A program made the position numbers and the translations under genes. From assembly GCA_029531795.1 (NCBI GenBank), contig JAPEIS010000017.1:558001-622000 (forward strand): 64,000 nt of DNA. The letters are read 5' to 3'. Below the pieces are notes generated by a model. The model worked only from the letters and a program-made list of their open reading frames with translations, searched no databases and had not been told where the DNA came from. This document shows, piece after piece, positions 37,168 to 49,400 of the stretch. Positions within the stretch are counted from its first letter, which is position 1, and each line of letters begins with the position of its first letter. This DNA is from Sclerotinia nivalis (taxonomy: Eukaryota; Ascomycota; Leotiomycetes; Helotiales; Sclerotiniaceae).

Positions 37168-37694
37168 CTACTGCTGCTGAGTTGGTGGTTGATAATTAAT
37201 TGATCTCCTAGATGAACTCATTAGCGTTTAGAAAGAGTTTGAGGATGTCCAGTAACGTACTTGAAGAGGAGAATGTGTGGTTCTGGCTCATGTACCTCGT
37301 AATGTTCCCAGCCAAGACTCTATTTACACTTAATTAGTTCTGTCACTTTTGGGTTCAATCGTCTCTGCATACTTGTGTTATTCCCAATGCCCTCCATTCT
37401 TCCTCCCACAATAGCTTCAGGGTACCAGTTTGGGGATCATGGTATTCCTTTGGAATGACTTTCAGCATGGCTTTTGGTAGCTGGACATGTCGGTACTCGT
37501 ATTGATCGTCGGAGTATCTGTACGAAGAGGTAAGTGTACGCGCAATGGAAATGAAGGCGCATGTTATGTGCCATTACTTGTACTGACCTTGCAGAATAAT
37601 GGATCGCATCAACGAATTCATCTAAACGTTCCTTCTCGGCCTCCGAGAGTGGTCTCGCGTACTTGTTTCTCCTACTATAATCTATGTCTGCCAT
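37168..37694 (-). CDS. cks1: Cyclin-dependent kinase regulatory subunit Cks1
   Basis: Four short exons: 37694-37588, 37517-37373, 37319-37261 and 37207-37168, giving 116 residues. Introns are 70, 53 and 53 nt with donors GTCAGT, GTATGC and GTACGT and AG acceptors, and phases match at every join. Cks1/Suc1 binds Cdk1 and recognises phospho-Thr on substrates. The product starts [20 protein letters not shown], then [16 protein letters not shown] and the signature [16 protein letters not shown], with [20 protein letters not shown], the beta-hinge [12 protein letters not shown] and a Gln/Pro-rich end (NYQPPTQQQ). The anion-binding residues of the family (Arg, Ser, Trp, Arg) appear kept. An upstream in-frame Met at 37778 would add 28 non-conserved residues. 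The gene is divergent from rsc4. Confidence 0.95.
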
Positions 37695-38858
37695 TGTGTT
37701 CTGAATTCTACGACTTAATGCGGTCGCGCGTGTTGTGTTTGGAATCGTCGACGTATGAGTGGGGCAATAACGCGACAAAAATAGTTCGGAGGTTGATTTG
37801 ATGGATCGAGGTCGGTTGATTGATCGATTGTATGTGAAATCTTAGATTACTAGAACCGAGGGCTATTAGAGGAATGGCGCCGGCGCAAATGTGTGTGATG
37901 GTCGATGTGGGAAGGCGTCGAGCGGTTGATTGAGTTCGATTTGCTTCTTTTGCGGTGTAGAAACTCTGTGCCAAAGACAAATGGAGGAATGGAAAAGTGA
38001 TTGTAATTGTAATTGAGTGAAGACAAGACTTTTTCTCAAGCAAATTGTAGATGACTTGCAAATAATTTTATGTGTTGTGAATCTGGTTTGATCTGTTTGC
38101 GAAAGTCGAGGTACCTAGCAGCCAAGTGGACTTGGGGGAGTGTAAACAAATAAGAAACCCGTAGTAAAAAGTTGAGCAACTTTTAGTGTTTAGGCAAGTG
38201 GAGTCCAGTCCTGTCCAATCCAGCCTTGTCAAAGCCATTTACCCGTGAAGCACCTACTTCTGTGCAGCCTTCCAACTGCAGCCTTGCCGTTGCAGCCTTC
38301 CAAGTTTACCCTTCAAGGTTTCCAGCGCCTTCTCCATTGTGGTGCCTAAGGCAAAAGAGAGTCTAATGATCATGTGACAGTAACCTTCCGTTCCAATTCA
38401 TTAATATGTATTATCGCTTCACTGTTGGAACTCTGAACTAATTATTTTGGTTGAGTTGAGTTGAGAATACAAATGCGTATTGCAACTTTCCTTAGAACTT
38501 CTCGAGTATTAATAAATACTAATCGAATTCTCTCGATTCTTTATGATACTTGATATTCGTATAATATCGTATCTCCTCTCCATCCTTGTTGTGTTGCATC
38601 TGGGACTGGGACTGGAACTTCCTAGCAACCAAACCAAAAAGATCATAACCCCTGCATATCTCTATCTCCATCAGTACTTCGAAGTTTGTAAAAGCTTCAG
38701 AACGCGCATATCGGCTTTGACGCGTCCGCATTATCCATTGGAATTGCGCATTAATTCACAGATCTTGATTGAAGTACACCGGGTGAAAAGGCACTGGGTC
38801 TTATAATCCAATACGGTACGGTACGATACAGTACAATACGATACGACACGATAATAAG
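37695..38858. promoter_or_regulatory. Divergent promoter between cks1 and rsc4
   Basis: The 1.2 kb between the two start codons must hold both promoters. A CTGCAGCCTT-like motif recurs around 38262-38300, and a degenerate ACGGT/ACGAT pentanucleotide run ends just before the rsc4 ATG. No binding site was assigned. Confidence 0.5.
38812..38852. repeat. Degenerate pentanucleotide repeat (TACGG/TACGA)
   Basis: About eight five-base units of the TACGR type end within 10 bp of the rsc4 start codon, so they are probably in its 5' leader. Confidence 0.75.
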
Positions 38859-41478
38859 ATGGACCCCAAGAGGAAGGTTAATGGCGGAAGTACTGCGGAT
38901 CAAGATGACGCGGATCGCGCTGCGAAGAGAAGAAAGCTTCCTGTTGTAAGTTTGCGCCTATTTTGTTTTTGCTTATGATAAAGATAAAGATACAAAGTTT
39001 GGCGCATTGGTATTGTTCGTGGGGTTTAAATAAATACCTACCCTCCAGCTTTGTCTCGATTGGTGGCAGGGAAGTGAACCGGCGCACAACCACTTCTTCC
39101 TACCCTTCATTTACATCATTCTTTATGAAATGCGAAAACGTTCGAGAAATCGAGGCTGACAATGAATAGAATGGTGATCTAAGCCAAGGTCAGACACCAG
39201 AAACAACAACTTATTATGGATTGATACTTTTGAACCAACTGAGAACGGGTCTGGATAAACAGTGAGTTCACCTACCTCCAATGATTGCTTTTCGCGACGG
39301 GTCTGCTATTTCACCAATCTCGTATGCGACCGAGGGGTTCCGCAGTACGCGCATTTGAAATTCACAGCCCTTTTCACACCTCTCGCTCCGGACACGGAAT
39401 TCATATATCTTCCTCCATCGGCATTACACCCTGCTAATAGCGATATCTCTCTACAGGGGCCGACCGTTCGCAACCAATTTCCTCACCCTCCCCGATAGGA
39501 AAGAATTCGCCGCATACTATGCGGTGACGAAGATGCCAATCGCCTTTGACACTATTCAAGAAAAGTTGGACAATCATGACTTTGCTACTTTGTCTGAGCT
39601 TGAGAGCTTCTTCAAACGCTTAGTAAAAAATGCTAAGGATTACAATGAACGAGAATCTATAATTCATCGTGATGCTGAGCGCATACGAAAGGCGGTGGTC
39701 AAATTTATGACTGACAATAATCCAGAGTATAAGACAAATCCAGGTCTGAAGCTAGAGCCTACGCCAATTGCACCCGTCGAGTCAGTCGTATCTAAACCGG
39801 TCGAGCCTAAGCCAGTCGAACCTGCACCTATACCCACCGAGCAAGAAGACAGCGATGCGGATGCAGAAGGAGAACCGGAAGACCTGGAGGAGGAAATCAA
39901 GACTGAACCAGTTCCAGTCGTAAAGCGAAGAGGTCGACCTCCAAAGAATCCCGGAGCACCACGCAAGAGTACTACTCCTGCTGTATCCGATTCTCAATAT
40001 GCTGGTGTTAGCTTTGTGGGACTTACTTTTCAACAAGCGCAAGAGAAGATTCTAGCTGACGTCCTTTCACACAAAGAAGACCCTGCGTAAGTACAGCGGC
40101 CTACATTATTCAATTAAGCTAATATAGGGAATAGGGACGAATTCTTTGAATTCGAGCCTTTCGTAACATTGCCGCCACGCAGTTTGAAAGATTATTATCA
40201 TGTAATTCCAAACCCACATTGTCTGAAGGATCTGCAAAAGCGAGTCAAGGGAACACATGGAGGAAAACATGCGACAGGTGTTAGCGATTTCAAGTCATGG
40301 GCTGCGCTTGAAGAAGATGCAAGTTTGATATGGAAGAATGCATATCACTACAATGAAGATGGCAGTGAAATCTTTAATCTAGCAAAGGACCTTGAGGTAT
40401 GTAATTGGCTTCTCATTAATCACCTCTTTATTAACATTTTCCAGACGTTTTTCAAGAAGACTCTGGAAGAAGCTAAGAAGGCTATGCCTGAGCCTGTGAT
40501 CCCCAAGATAAAGATTAATGTTAAGGCTCCCGAACCTACTCCAAAAATAACTTTAAGAGTCGGAGTACCTAGAGTAGCGGACTCACCAGCTCCGTTAACC
40601 AATGGTTCAAACGGGACTGTGACCTCTGCAACCTCCTCCAACAGCGAAACACGTAGAAATCCGTTTGGTGGTTCGCACTCTACTGCGACCCCTGCTCCAA
40701 ATTTGGGCCAGTTAGAGAGAGCTAGGAGCATGTCAAATTCTGCAGCATCTCCGATCCTTTCAAATTCTGTACCGGTAAAAAGTGAGGAAGCCTTACGCAA
40801 GTCGCCTGCTGCACCAATCCAATCAACCCCACGACCGATCAGCCAGACAGTCTCGACGCCGACCCCGGCTCCAAGTAACATGCTTCCACCACATACACCC
40901 AATGCGTCTAATCACAATTCATATAATCAAGGCGGTTATGCACAATCTTTTAACCATCAGCCTGCAAATCTTGGCCTAGAATCCAAATTCAGAGCACCAG
41001 GAAAAAGTAAGTAACGATTTTACTTTGTGCCCAGATATAAAACTTACAGAACCTAGATGCATCTCATGCTATGATCACAAACTTGAGCATCGCAACTCAC
41101 CCACGCCTCAATGTCTCTCGTCATTTTCATATGGATCTACCCCCGTCTGCAACATTGACGCAACAATCTATCACGATCAACCTCCCTTCGACGCACTATT
41201 ACCTCCAAATCAAGCCAACAATCGCTCAAGCTTTACTCGAGCGTCAATACAAGATATTTGTTACGTCTGGAGTAACTAGATTGCATGCTATACCACTCAT
41301 ACCCAATCATGGAGTGGATCCTCGACAGCCTCTATTCGAAGCTCGTCTTCTTCCTGGTGTGAACAAAATTGAAGTTGAATTGATTGCGGCTCTTCCTAAG
41401 GGTACGGTAAAGCCTGCTGGTGGACCTGATGTCGAGATAGAGAAGATTACAGTGTTCGCCAATTTGATGAGGAATTGA
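38859..41478 (+). CDS. rsc4: Tandem-bromodomain chromatin remodeller subunit (Rsc4-like)
   Basis: Six exons: 38859-38945, 39170-39261, 39457-40086, 40135-40396, 40445-41006 and 41057-41478, giving 684 residues; every join keeps phase. RSC is a nuclear SWI/SNF-class remodeller, and Rsc4 reads acetylated histone tails. Exon 1 has a basic nuclear-localisation-like AAKRRKLP. Bromodomain 1 (about residues 48-145) includes LILLNQLRTGLDK, FDTIQEKLDNHDF and VKNAKDYNE, with the acetyl-lysine Asn region present. Bromodomain 2 (about 275-375) includes FVTLPPRSLKDYYHVIPNP and IWKNAYHYNEDGS. A Pro/Ser/Thr-rich linker follows, then a conserved C-terminal beta domain (HFHMDLPPSATLTQQ to ITVFANLMRN). An AT-hook-like KRRGRPPKNPG lies between the bromodomains. 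Exon 6 uses the distal of two acceptors 7 nt apart, because only it keeps the frame. Confidence 0.92.
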
Positions 41479-43242
41479 TAAGAGTATTGTTTATTGTTCA
41501 AAGGCTGCGAGACTGACCCAGTAGCAATGGCGTTCTCTTGGCATTCTTGGTATTTCTGCGTTCGAAATTAAACATAGGGGGCGTTTCAGAAAGGCCGTCG
41601 CAATTGTTCGATTTGGCATTTCGTGGGGTTTGGCATTGTACAAGTAATTTGTGTATCATATGGAATCGGAGGTGGTCTATGATATGATAATAGAGCTGTG
41701 TTAGATATCCAGTTCTGGAGTTGGAGAGGAGAGAACGCAAATTTCCTCAATTAATCAAGCGAATACTTTCAACATTCAAAATAAATTTGAACAGTGAAAA
41801 AGCCTAATCTCCCACTTGTAAAACCAAAATTATCGTTTGAAGATTGGAAGGTTATATTTTCCCGACCATCGGATGGTACTTGAATTCTCCAGTATGAGTT
41901 CGAACATTGAAACCTTTCTTTCCGTGGCTGTAATCAGAGATGATATATATACCTATTTAGGTTCGATTCCTAACGCCGGCTTCCGTGGTGGAGTGGGTTA
42001 TTATATTCATTGTGTTTTCTGTGGCTGTATGTACGTCCCTGTTCTCGTCAAAGAGGCTTCTTCATTGAGGAAAGCAAATTTTTGGGCTGGGCATACAACA
42101 ACATCATAATCGTTCTCCTAGCTATGCATTGATTGTGAGAGATGATTACCTATCTTATTGTGGTTTATCTTTTTGATGTACATGTCACAGATGGGCCACT
42201 TTATCAATCATTGTATCATCCAATGATTGCCAATTTACAACTCACCATTAACGCTGGAGGAATCTTCAACAAGAGTCATCTGGCTAGCATTGGAAGTATG
42301 TTGAGGAGCACCAAGCGGACCACTTGGCCCTTAACCTGTGGAATCTTGCCAACACAAGCGGGGAATTTAGTAAGGCAGTCTTCATTAGGATTGCCGTCCT
42401 TGATAGAGTTGCCCAATAGTTACAAATGATGTTTTGTAGCTCAGTATCCTGCTTGGTACAGGTATAGTTATGATAAGGTTTTCCTGACTCCAATAGAAAA
42501 ACACCCTTCAGCGTCTGTAAAACCAGTGATAAACCAAGTTGGGAGGCGGCCGAAGGCTTACTAGACCTCTGATCCATCGCCGGAAGTTTGGCGACGAGGC
42601 GAGTGAGTACAGAAAAGATGGGAGTACCGTCGGTACCGCCTCCAGCGTGTCAATGTTCGGCCGAGCGGAAAGTAGAGACACGGTCGATGTTCTATTCAAA
42701 ATCGGCGTGTTGAAACTTGCTTCACTGTCGATGACGCTGGGTATGTTGTCTAGAGGTATCCGTGTTATTGCCCGTGGTTTTTGCGATTTCGGATTTTCAG
42801 TCTGCGAGTGTGGTGGGGAACTGTAGGATTTATATTTTTTGTCTTGGGTTAGTATTGGGGTATCTTCATGAGTGTTTTTACGGAGGGAATTCCTATATCC
42901 ATAAGGAAGAATGGAGCTATTAACGACAGGGCGTCAGAGACGAGGCTCTTAAACCAACCCAAGAGTGTTGTTTTCTTGGACAGGCCCTTCAAAAGTAATG
43001 TGCAGACCGTTGTCATAGGTCGAAAGATCTACGAACGAACCGAGATGATGGTAAAATTTATATCGTCTAGACAGCGCTGATATCAAAACATAAGGACAAA
43101 CATATCCATTATTAGATACGGTTTGGTAATAATATTTTCATTTCCTTTTATCACATATGATAGTTTTAGCCAATGTAGTAACCCAGCCAATCCTAGCAAT
43201 GCACTTCAACAATTCGTGACCCTACGATTCCATCGCGGGATG
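41479..43242. other. Intergenic, nothing recognised
   Basis: Frames of up to about 97 codons occur on both strands, none with recognisable motifs. A T-arm-like GGTTCGATTCC at about 41960 lacks the rest of a tRNA. Confidence 0.45.
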
Positions 43243-44323
43243 CTAGTTTGATGTCTTTTCAACGCTGCGGTCAGTAAACCAAGGATCAGCCAGAAGCTCG
43301 CTGGTCGAAGGTCGTTTGCTGCTAGCATTATGTTGCAAAATCCAACGTAATAAGTGCTTGATCTGTGATGAATCGCCCTGACTCATCTAGGTTGGCTTCA
43401 CCTCGTCGAAGAGCGCCCTTATAATGACAGTTGGTTTTCTAGATCGCTGAGATCAAATCATTCTGGCGGTCTCCCAATGTAGTGCTTGATAATTTCCCCT
43501 TCAGAATCAGAATTGAAATAAAGACCTGGCCTTAACCACTTTGTAAGTATATACTTGGTAATAGGCCCATTAATCTTGCAAAGTGCAACGAGTGGTCGTC
43601 TTTTGTGTCATTCTTATCGCCCGTCGCCTGTGTTTAAAGACCGCAAGAGGCGGCCTTGCAGTAACGAATCCGAAGATCAGACAACCAAAACTTGAAGTAT
43701 CTTGATTACTTGTGGGTACTTCTCAGAATCTTGTTTGGGGAGAGCGGAAGCCAACTGAAGTTACTGGACTGGTCGGCTGATTAACAATCGGGAATGCTTT
43801 GAACAGTAAGTGGTAGTTCATATGAATGCTAAACCTAAAAAAGAAAACAAACTTCCACCGATACTCGAAATATTGATGACAAAATTTGCTCACAGATCAA
43901 CAAAATTCGTCAATGGCCAGTTTGAGGCTAGATATCTCGGACCTCAACCATCAACTTTCCCGCGCTGTCTCTCGACTCGTACTATTGAAGAAAATCTTAA
44001 ATATCTGCAAGCTTAAGGAGCCTCTTCCACAGATGTTAGGTCCGTAACCGAGCATGAGGGAGGTTGATTCAGTGGAGCAAGTCAATTCCGAGGAGAGCTT
44101 GCCGGAGTATGGATCTAGCTATCCTCATTGGATACTTGTTTCTGCACACAATTACTTTGTAAAGTCGCGTAAAATACTCAACCATAGATGCGATTACTAC
44201 GCGGCTATCTTCAAGCGAAGTAGTTTGCTGCTGTTGTGTCATCGCATATTGAATCCATGTTGAATCGAAGCAGAAGTTCATTCCCCTCGAAAAGGAAATT
44301 ATTAGAGTAAAACGAAAACACAC
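43243..44323 (-). pseudogene. Decayed SRPK-like protein kinase
   Basis: Kinase-like blocks appear in the right order on the minus strand but in several frames, separated by stops and shifts. The helix before the catalytic loop is YPMRIARSILRQALLGIDLLH-like (about 44140-44070), followed by a TGA and then HARLRT where HGDLQ-type sequence is expected. An activation-segment end SVGFRSPQTRF (about 43760) has Gln for the invariant Glu of the APE motif. Next are GCLIFGFVTARPPLAV (about 43690) and DDHSLHFARLMGLL (about 43600). The C-lobe end IKHLLRWILQHNASSKRPST continues to DPWF and a TAG at 43243. These blocks resemble the fungal SRPK-related kinases, which use 'DDHHLA...LLG' and 'RMLQW.P..R.SA.ELL.DPW'. 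The N-lobe with the glycine loop was not found. I infer a dead gene copy. Confidence 0.72.
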
Positions 44324-45407
44324 CTTTAATCAACTCCCAATTCTTTTTGAGCAACTACTACTTCCTAAGAGCCAAAGCTAATATCTATCTCCCAGGACTT
44401 CGCCGATGTGAATTTGTCTAATCATGCTTGCAAATTAAAAACGAATGATACCACAATTTTTGGGTCGATATGTGATACCATCTGCGGAACAGACATCGAG
44501 GCATGTTAGTCTTTGACATCTGAATTCTGCCAACGATTTTTGTGTTTGAAGGACTTGAAACTATCAAGGAACTCCTCGAGACCTTTCCGCAAGCGTCTAG
44601 AGACCGCAAAAACCGCACAAATCCTGCGCAGTATACCCCCTACGCTCGAAATTGCCTTATGACTTATTGCTGGGCCGCTTTTCCACGCATCAAGGGGCTG
44701 GTCTAGTAATTTTGCCTAAATTGTTCCTAGTCGAGAATGGAGGGCTTGTGCTGTATGTATGCTGAGTAGAATAGACATGCTGTGTGCAGTGTGAGCCTGC
44801 TGAAGAAATAGAGGGTAAGCTGAGCTATAGGAAGTAATAGAGGAATGTGGATGCAGTGTAATGGCTTCGATCGCGAATCAGATGGTACTGACCGTAGTGG
44901 TCCAAGGTATAATATTCTAGATAACACGCAAGTAGTGGTGTCGACGCTGGGATAAAAAAGTTCGGAATCTGTATGTGGTGTTGTCCCATGTTCAGTGAAA
45001 CATGTGATAAGAGATGAAACACATCAAAATGAAACTGTTTTATTGGCAAGTGTCGACTGAATCTCTGACAAAGTATCATAGATATCCCACAAGGAGATTC
45101 ACTTCTCAAAGGACAGAACAAAATAAACAACAAGCAAAAAACATCATAAAAAGAATGATTGAAATCCAGCATAGAAAGAAAACAATAATGGGAATAAAAA
45201 ATTATTCATCCCTTCAAGCATACCATCCCCTTACCGACCCATCAAACTCACTGCCCTTGCTTACCGTCCGATCCCCCAACCATCTCAATCCAAAGCATCC
45301 AAAGCTTCGACCTCATAGCCTCACCTCATCACCCACTCACCATCCCCCAAAACTTCAACCCCACTCTCCTTCACATCCCCCAAAACCTCACCCCCCTCAA
45401 CAAAAAG
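44324..45407. other. Intergenic, possible remains of the kinase N-lobe
   Basis: The minus strand just upstream of the kinase fragments may hold a further degraded part of it, but no motif could be named. The rest is AT-rich and, from about 45240, C-rich on the plus strand. Confidence 0.4.
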
Positions 45408-45575
45408 GGAACAGTAGTTCAATGGTAGAACCCCCTTACCCAACTCATACCTTTCTCTCCAAGTTTTAGGGGCGGGTTGTCTAATATATCTATTAGACAA
45501 ACGCCGTGTTGTACATTAGGAAAGTCAGGTCTTTGGATAGTGAGGGAGATGGAGGTTCGATTCCTTCTTGTGCCA
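45408..45575 (+). ncRNA. tRNA-like Pol III transcription unit with internal hairpin
   Basis: GGAACAG (45408-45414) can pair with TTGTGCC (45568-45574) in six of seven positions, followed by an unpaired A. TA and a perfect D-arm (GTTC/GAAC, loop AATGGTA) follow the 5' strand; this stretch also fits an A box. A T-arm at 45551-45567 (GGAGG, loop TTCGATT, CCTTC) fits a B box, and a T8 terminator starts at 45581. Between the arms lie about 120 nt with a long hairpin (45471-45505). CCCTT (45433-45437) can pair with GAGGG (45542-45546) as an anticodon stem, but no U precedes a possible anticodon. It could be a tRNA with a long structured intron, a tRNA-derived element or a tRNA-like noncoding RNA. 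Confidence 0.5.
45471..45505 (+). other. Hairpin-forming inverted repeat in the tRNA-like unit
   Basis: TTGTCTAATA and TATTAGACAA pair perfectly around a TATC loop. After a one-base mismatch and a bulge, GGCG/CGCC extends the stem to about 14 pairs. Confidence 0.85.
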
Positions 45576-45580
45576 GATCA

Positions 45581-45588
45581 TTTTTTTT
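45581..45588 (+). terminator. Pol III terminator T-run
   Basis: Eight consecutive T residues start 6 nt after the presumed discriminator base of the tRNA-like unit, the usual place of a Pol III stop signal. Confidence 0.6.
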
Positions 45589-46422
45589 CCTTTGGTTTTT
45601 TGGTTTTTTGGTTTTGATTTGGATATTTGGGAGGCGGTGATGAAGGGGTTGTGGATCGGATGGCAGGAAGGAGGATGGTGGTTGGATGTTCGGGAGGTGT
45701 GAGGTTGTGAAGGGGAAGATTAGCCTATGTGAGTTGCCATGAGGGATTGTGTATAGAATGTTGGTGTAATGAAGATAAAGTGAGTGCTTAGGAGCATGTT
45801 TGTTTAGTTGTTTATTTACCAGCAACCACAACAATATGGAAACAAGCTACATGTCTGTTCTTTGTTGGTCAAGCCTTTGCCATGATTGATTGCACAGCAT
45901 GGTATTTTGGTCTTTCGTGTTGGTGTTGTCTGTGGGGTTGTTGTCTGTCGTTGCTTCCAATGCAAGGATGAGATTTCAATTATGGAATGATGGCAATAAC
46001 ATCTTCATTGAGGCCAACATTGATGATTTCCAGTACAATAATGTTTGATCCCATTAGCTTTGTCCCTTTGAAGATTTGGGTATACTCATTCATTTCCCTG
46101 TGACTTTTGGAGGCTTGAATATATAGATGAAATTACCTTACTTACCGAGCATCAGAAGAACCCTTTGGAACTTAGGCATGATGAAGAAAACATATATGTA
46201 ATCGTGCTTATATACAAAGTAAGTATTTATGATATTTACAACAAGCCCGCCATCCATCACTCCTCAGCCATATTGTGAATATGAAAAGAACACCCAGGGG
46301 CTATAAGAAAAGGTGTTTTTCTTGTTTTTCCTTTGACGCACTGGCCAAACTGAGCCCAATATCATATCCTAACGCCAAACCCCATAATGAATCTATGTGA
46401 TATATTTTTCATATCATGTGAA
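45589..46422. other. Intergenic, 3' region of the EDEM-like gene
   Basis: T/G-rich low-complexity sequence directly after the T-run, then the presumed 3' untranslated region of the leftward EDEM-like gene. No gene was recognised. Confidence 0.45.
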
Positions 46423-49400
46423 TCAAACTACAAAAATATTGCTAACCAATAGTCCTTGGCTTTCTACATGGTATCTTCGTCTGATACCAATACTCTTGGC
46501 CCTCATTAAAGCCTCGATAGCTTCATCACCTCCTCCAATAATTACCATGCTGACCTGATGATGCCTCAAAAGGCCGCTCGGAGTTAGTTGTGGTTTATCC
46601 AACAATGGTCTGATCAGATTGTGCTCCCCTTTCGTTGAGCCTCCTTGACCTTCCATATTCTCCTCGGCTAGTTCTACATCATCCTTGTCGTCAGAAACCA
46701 CGATGACTAACTTGAGACCTTTAGATGTGGGTGTATAGCTGGGAATATTGGATAGCTTTTCTGAAAAAGTACAACCGCCACGTTTCATAATTATAACATG
46801 ATGCTGTTTGACTGCTTCGTCCGGGAGCCTTCCGCTACAGGCTTCATCAGCGAAGAAGACACTCGTGAAAGAAAGAGTGGCGGAGGATGTCTTGGCGGAC
46901 ATAAGATCTGGGGCCTCTGGTGCATTGATAAGGAGATGAGCACCTTTGCCTGTGGGTAGAACAGCCGGGAGGGTGACGTATGTATAAGTGGGAGGAGCTT
47001 GGGGCTGTGGAAGTAAAGTAGCGGCCGGATCGCGCAGGGCAGATGTTACTTGTTGGAGGAGGGAATTTAGCAAGGTTCTGTATTCTGCTAGCCCTGCATT
47101 GCTAATTGATTCTTCCAAGGCAATGTTCGGGGTATCTTCGTATAATTGATCTTCCTCGAAGTATTCTTCGACACTTTCTGAAATATTTTGATTTTGATCA
47201 TGAATCTGCTCAAGCTGTATGACTATGTCAAGCATAACTGGGTTCCTTATGCGTGAGAATGAAGGATCTGACAGGTCCCCTATCACATCTCGTGGTATTA
47301 ATACCTGCTCATCTCTTCCCAGCGGTATATTCGCAATACTGCCTACTCTCCACGATTCCAAGGCCTGCGGATTGACGCCAGAAGAACGCGATTGGCTTTC
47401 ATGTATCATGCCCATCTTCAGACCAGACAAACTCTTGACCAATATACTACCATCCATTGTGCGATCAAGACTTTGAGGAATATTAAAGACAATGTTAAAA
47501 CCATTTTTGACCGACTGGGTGTTCAAAGCGTTATTGTTAGGAAATTCAATCGTAAAAGTGGTACTTATCGGAAGACGATCGCAAGTACCATTACTTGGCA
47601 TCATCGAGGTTGGCAAAGTCCATGGGAAGTATGTATGATTATTGACCTTGATATTCTCACCATCTATTGTGGCGTGGTGATTAGGAATCATGTGTAGACC
47701 TATCAGACTTGATGCATGGAATACATCCGTCCTAGCAGCTGTAGAGGAGATGGTAAAAGGCAATGGTGGTGGCGGTACAGGGCAAGTATCTCGAAGAGCC
47801 GCATTTGATTGAACCGCTTTTCTAGCAACAGGGGCACGAGATGCAAAGGGGGGCCTCGAGTTTGTTCGAGGTAGGACAAGAGGATGTCCCTCGGTCGTGA
47901 AGACATAAGCAGCATCGAGATCGTTCATCGGATGATCTAGATCAAAAAGCAGATAGAGATATTTGGCCGTTTCCCCAAGGAAGAAGCTTTCCATTCGATC
48001 ACTCTTTTCTCCGGTACGCACATCTTGTAAACCTGACCAACCACATGTTGCCCAACATCTTCGTTTAATATCTTCCAAAACCATCTCTCCGACGTGGAGA
48101 TACCAGGGATCTCTTGTCGCCCGATAAAGGTGGTAATTCGATTCGATGAACTCGGGACGCCCAGGCCACCAACCGAGTCCTCCTTCTATGTGTCCGTCGC
48201 GTACTGACCATCTTTCAGGAAGAGCTGCGTACCTCGTCCATAATGCGGTGTACAGGAGACTAGTTTCGATCGCTTCCTCAACCTCACCAGCTAGCGTCAG
48301 TAAACCAGGATAATAAGCTCCAAGACTATCAATCCAGAATGCCTGGGGCGAGCCTGTGACAAGGTGAACATTAACGTAGTGTGGGTGGTGGGTAGGACTA
48401 TATAGATGTCTTCTAATTGCTGCATGAGCTTCGTGCCACACTGCAAGAAAAGCTTCTGGGGAGTTTTCTTCAGCACTCAGTTCGTTATAGATTGTATTTG
48501 GATCCAACCACGAATCATGCTTTTGTTGTCTATGCGTCGTTATATTGGGAGTGCCATGTCCGGACAGCAGAACGTGGGTCTTGAATGCGTATTCGAAGAA
48601 ACTGTCGGTACCGGCACCTATTCCAGCATATGACCCAATCCATTGACCATTCTCTGCATCAATCCCTGCTCCAATGAGTCCAATATTACTTCGCCTATTC
48701 CAGACCGCCCAAAACGCTCGCTTGGCCAGTTGCTCAAATCTTGGATCTCCGGTGAGGCGGCTCAAAGTAGTAAACTCCAACACCAAACTACCTGCTCCTG
48801 CGCTACATGTTTCAGTAATCTCAGGCGCGCCTCTCTCCACAAAGTCACCAAGATCAGACCCTTCATGTAAAGGCGAATTCACATAAAATGGTATCCCATG
48901 TCGTAAATTGACTCTTGGATACGGCATACCGGTCGCGGTGTAAAAAGCGGGTAGGAGTCGCTCAGCTAAGTCCAGAGCTAGGCGCAAAAGTTGTCCATCA
49001 TATTTGAAACCATTCGGCCACAAAATTGCAGGTAGATGTGTCTTCGAGCTCCTCTCCGATTTAGTTCTGCTAGCTTGTGGTTTGTATCCATTTATTGGCA
49101 AAATTCCAGCGGCAAATTCATGAGCACTCAATAGCCCGCCGACACCTCTGATGACCGTCTCAAATATTTGTACCTTGCTGTCCAGGTCAAAACCTCGAGC
49201 ACGTAGGCCTTTCCCGGACGCTCCACTTGTCCCATCGCCATATTGTAATACTAGGGAAGCTACTCCATGTTGGAAATCCTGAAGTGCTGTTGCGCCAGTT
49301 TCTTCTTTATCTGAAGGGGCGGATGCCAAAATTGCGAGAGTCGAGAGACTGTCGATTAGAGTGAGAGAATAATTTCCGAGTGCATCGTTTAGTTCGAAAT

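Noticed and set aside
41955..41985. Perfect T-arm-like sequence TTAGG-TTCGATT-CCTAA suggesting a tRNA
   Set aside because: No D-arm, anticodon arm or pairing acceptor strand upstream, and no T-run terminator downstream.
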